Assembly (NCBI RefSeq): GCF_036588685.1
Contig: NC_086374.1
Location: forward strand, 65,222,457-65,286,456
DNA: 64,000 nucleotides
Reading direction: 5' to 3'
Source: Mytilus trossulus
Taxonomy: Eukaryota > Mollusca > Bivalvia > Mytilida > Mytilidae
The notes beneath the pieces are model-generated. The model was not told the origin of the DNA and made no database searches. It saw only the letters and a list, made by a program, of their open reading frames with translations. This document shows, piece by piece, positions 60,797 through 64,000 of this stretch. A program made the translations under genes and the position numbers. How positions within the stretch are numbered: the stretch's first letter is position 1; the number at the start of each line of letters is the position of its first letter.

Positions 60797-62291
60797 GCAA
60801 GACAATTTTTTTAAAAGACCATATTTCGAATTTCCAAAATGCTAACCTTTTCTTTGAAAAGGAATTTACATTGGTTTTATTTTTCACTTGTTGAATTTAA
60901 TAATGATAAGCTTATTGTTTGCAATGCTTCTAATTTCAGGTACCTTCACCCCTCCCCCTCCCATTTTTTTTTTCATTCTTTAAACACCAATTTCTTTCAA
61001 TATAATTTTTTTGAAGGAATATAAATGATCAAACTTTGGAATTGTCATCAGCATATATAGGTAATTAATAAATTGTCTATCCATAATATGATTATCCAAT
61101 TACATTGTATAGTTTCTATTGAATCAAATTGGTCTATTGTAAATTATAATTTCCATTTAAAAAGCAATAAAGAAAGATTGGCTTATTCACATCAAGATAT
61201 TGTATTGTAACTAGATAAACTTTTAATTAAGACTAAGTTAAACCCCTTCAAAAATTATTGATGAATTAATGAGCTATTAAAAATTCTATAGCCAACTAGA
61301 TTGTGTAATGCAGCTCTACTACATTATTAAATTAAATAGACTAAAATCTATTAATAAAATTCAAGATATATATGAAAGACCTCAAGTGATGCTATTACGA
61401 ACTTGCGAAAAATGTGAGAAATGGACATTAGTTCAAATGAAAGTTTAGAAGAGTGTTTGTTCAGTTGCATGCTAAATGTCATAATACTCAATTAAATCAT
61501 ACTAAATAGTGCAAGCAATATAAGTTTTAATTCAATGTGAATATTTTAAGAGATATATAGCAACATTAATGCTGAAAGATCCATTTGTATTAAGTACCAA
61601 GTATGTACATTACTACTAAATGCAGGAAATATAAGAAATGATCAAGTCACAATAACATGGCTTAAATGTACTGAGTACCTGTGCCTATTGCTATGAATAA
61701 AGAACAAGATAAAAAAAAAATGTAATTTTTAGCAGTAAGAAATTATTGAAGCTGGTTCTAATTTTAATGGAAATATAAATATAACTGTGAGTCGAAAGGC
61801 TGAGGATTAAAACACTTTATTGTATATCATCATATTTAACAATTTGGATTTATGACAAAGTTACACCTGAATTTCCAAAACTGCAAAAATTCAAAAACAA
61901 ATCGAGACATGAGAGGATTTATATAAAGTGAGAATTTTATACTTTAACTTTATGTTCAGAAAATTTAAAATGATAGTATATTTACGTGTAGGAAAAAACA
62001 AACTATCCCAGATTTAAGAAGCTTATAGTAACATTATACTATGAGAACTTTGACATAGAATAGTGTATTGAGGCAAGGAATTAAATAATAATACAAAGGT
62101 TCTTAGCTTATCCCTAATTATTTATTGTTAGAAAGTATTCTGAATTACGATTTTTTAAAATACGATGACTTTTGATGAGCAGGACTTCCTAAATTTATCC
62201 CAACCAGTACATGGTAATTTTCAGAAGTTTCACCCATTGGCTTACAGTGATTCTTGGATATTACATGTACGTCCATTATCTGTTATTTCAG

Positions 62292-62309
62292 AAGTTTCCA
62301 GAGAGGAGG
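62292..62309 (+). CDS. Candidate 18-nt microexon of the AKNA-like gene
   Basis: A T-rich acceptor (TGTTATTTCAG) is followed by 18 nt and then GTAGGT. Entering and leaving in phase 1, it would insert six residues (EVSREE) between SQ and DSLAAELHNE without disturbing the frame. The charged content suits the neighbouring sequence. Use is unproven; it could be chance. Confidence 0.3.
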
Positions 62310-63247
62310 GTAGGTTTGACCATTTTGTTTATTTTGTTGTAGCACTTTGATTTTGCATAAGCAAGTCTGTTTACATTGTAAGCATTAGAGTGGCTTCTTT
62401 AGCTTTATCTGTATTTATTTTTAAATGATAAACATTCAAAATATGAAAGAATGCAACAAATTAATGCATGTTCCTGTAATGTTTACAAGCACAAGTTTGA
62501 TTCTTAAATGGATTAGTTTTACTACAGTTGGGAAAATGTCAGGGGATGAAGGTCCTTGTTATAATTAGTACCGGTACATGTAGCTTAAGTTTTTGTTTGA
62601 ATAATTGCTTACAAGACAATATAAGATTGATATTGGTGGCATGTTTGAGTGTATGCTTCAGAGAGCAGAATTTAAAAAAGAAAATGTTAAAGGCATTCCT
62701 TTTGCTTACTCCCAGCTGACAAAATTAATTTTTCTCTCTCTTAGAAAATATTAGTTTGCATGTTGTTTTGTTTGGCACTTATTTGGAATGCATGGGGGAA
62801 CAAAGATCTTGGTAAAGGTGAAAGACAAAGAACATTAATTGACACTACAGCTAATTGATAAAATGAGTGATTTGTGCATTGAAAGGAAAAATGACATTTA
62901 TCTTCATTAAACAATTTTTCAACTAAATAAGTAAAAAGAGATGCTGAGTTTACATCAATTATACAGCATCCCAGCAACACAAAATAACCAAAAGGCATCC
63001 TTTGGTAAACATACAGACGTTTACATTATAGTCGGGTGTCTATTCAATATGTTAATACCTGATTGGCCAGAGCCAAAGTGTTAATATTTGATATTCATCA
63101 GTATAAACTGCTACATACACATGCACTTGGAATAAACATTTGTGCATGTAATTTATTAATAGAATAATGTATACCAATATAGCATTTTTTTCTTCTTTAA
63201 TTCACTGATTGACAAGAACAGCTTATAGTATCATCCCTATAACAATA

Positions 63248-63390
63248 GGAAGAGGCGGTGTGATTGCCAATAAGACAACTCTCCACAAGAGATCAAATGA
63301 CACAAAAATTAACAACTATAGGTCATGGTAACAGCCTTCAACAATGAGTTAAACCCATACAGCATAGTCAGCTATAAAATGTATTAAAGA
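63248..63390 (+). mobile_element. Mussel interspersed repeat, partial
   Basis: GTGATTGCCAATAAGACAAC, TCTCCACAAGAGATCAAATG and AACAACTATAGGTCATGGTA are family hallmarks. It lies ~100 bp before exon 3. Confidence 0.75.
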
Positions 63391-63495
63391 AAACTTGTCT
63401 GAGTCTAGAAAAGCAACCTCATTATAAACAGATTTTCAAATACACTGTACTAGTGTTTGTAATGGTAATTCTTATAAATTGACTTTATCTTACAG

Positions 63496-63677
63496 ATAGC
63501 CTTGCAGCTGAATTACACAATGAACGAATACAGGAACAGAGATATAAAGCACGTAGCCAATCAGATTCTGGCTTACTTAATGGTCATTTGGGTCTGTCAG
63601 AAAGTAGAACACAGGAGAGTGGTGCTGAGGGTGTTAAAATGGGATTGTTGTTCCAAGCACGGAGTTTGGATGATAGG
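63496..63677 (+). CDS. AKNA-like protein, third coding exon (gene continues)
   Basis: It is 182 nt. With the carried G it starts GAT and gives DSLAAELHNERIQEQRYKAR through RSQSDSGLLNG to GLLFQARSLDDR, ending in phase 0 before GTAATT. The last motif, a leucine-rich QAR-S-L-D/E stretch, again fits the AKNA-type coiled-coil region as I remember it. The coding part so far is 707 codons, and the gene runs out of the window. Confidence 0.7.
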
Positions 63678-64000
63678 GTAATTAATATATTATACAACTA
63701 TATGGTGTTCTCTGGATGTTAGTTCACAGAAATGAAATTACTCATAGTCCTTTAGATTCTGAAATAATGAATTCCACAATAATATATATAATTATACTTG
63801 ATCTTAATGTGGATTCATTTTTTTTCGTGGAAATATGATTTCATGGTTTTGGCGATCTCTGCATGCAAAACCTAAAGAAAATGTGTAGTGTTGAACATTG
63901 GAATTCGTTGTCCCACTGTACCCACAAAACCAACGAAATTGGTATCCAACAAATAATGATGAATCCACAGTATTTTAACTTTAAAAAAAATACTTGAAAG
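63678..64000 (+). other. Start of intron 3
   Basis: No coding signal to the end of the window. Confidence 0.5.

Larger units (their letters stand above)
58690..63495 (+). other. Intron 2 of the AKNA-like gene (4.8 kb)
   Basis: Phase-1 intron from GTTAGT to TTTATCTTACAG. It contains two MITEs (58879-59039 and 60401-60796), a mussel repeat (63248-63390) and a possible 18-nt microexon (62292-62309). Otherwise it is AT-rich. Confidence 0.65.

Overview
The window looks like nuclear DNA of a marine bivalve, most likely a mussel (Mytilus or a close relative). It is AT-rich and intron-rich, and it is full of interspersed repeats that I recognise from memory as typical of Mytilus. Examples are a family around GATTGCCAATGAGACAACTC, a TGCCCCACC element, a tRNA-derived SINE and a LINE with a (TTTGTA)n tail. 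There is no bacterial-style gene packing. One convincing protein-coding gene is present, plus weaker exon-like traces.

Layout. 1-3287: flank with a Mytilus repeat and a decayed DNA transposon (1633-2988). 3288-38730: a very large imperfect inverted repeat. The left arm is about 3288-14835, the central spacer about 14836-22799, and the right arm about 22800-38730. Both arms consist mostly of a 21-bp minisatellite, read as (TATCTATCACCACAC + T/A) on the + strand in the left arm and as its reverse complement in the right arm. Non-repetitive landmarks interrupt the arrays and pair up in mirror order: 3300-4280 with 37930-38720, 5341-5480 with 32715-32890, 9400-9560 with 25440-25660, 12000-12480 with 23440-23740, and 14380-14830 with 22800-23150. 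The spacer holds diverged tandem repeats, mussel repeats and a separate 0.8-kb foldback element (18593-19403).

Exon-like pieces lie inside the arms. All of them point toward the centre: + strand on the left, - strand on the right. The best are two open, phase-0/phase-0 segments on the right arm (37613-37804 and 33988-34206), several decayed copies of a small exon (near 12171, 14184, 25761 and 33102), and a terminal exon found in both arms (14702-14770 and 22832-22924). I infer a duplicated, mostly decayed gene whose introns were filled by minisatellite. I do not recognise its product.

38731-49598: gene-poor DNA with mobile elements, including a MITE with a 7-bp target duplication, a truncated LINE and an array of ~180-bp units. 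49599 to the end: the 5' part of a + strand gene resembling the AKNA family (centrosome/microtubule organisation). It has coding exons at 49654-49723, 56821-58689 and 63496-63677, 707 codons in total before the window ends. Its introns carry several MITEs and hairpin elements. Percent identities were judged by eye only.
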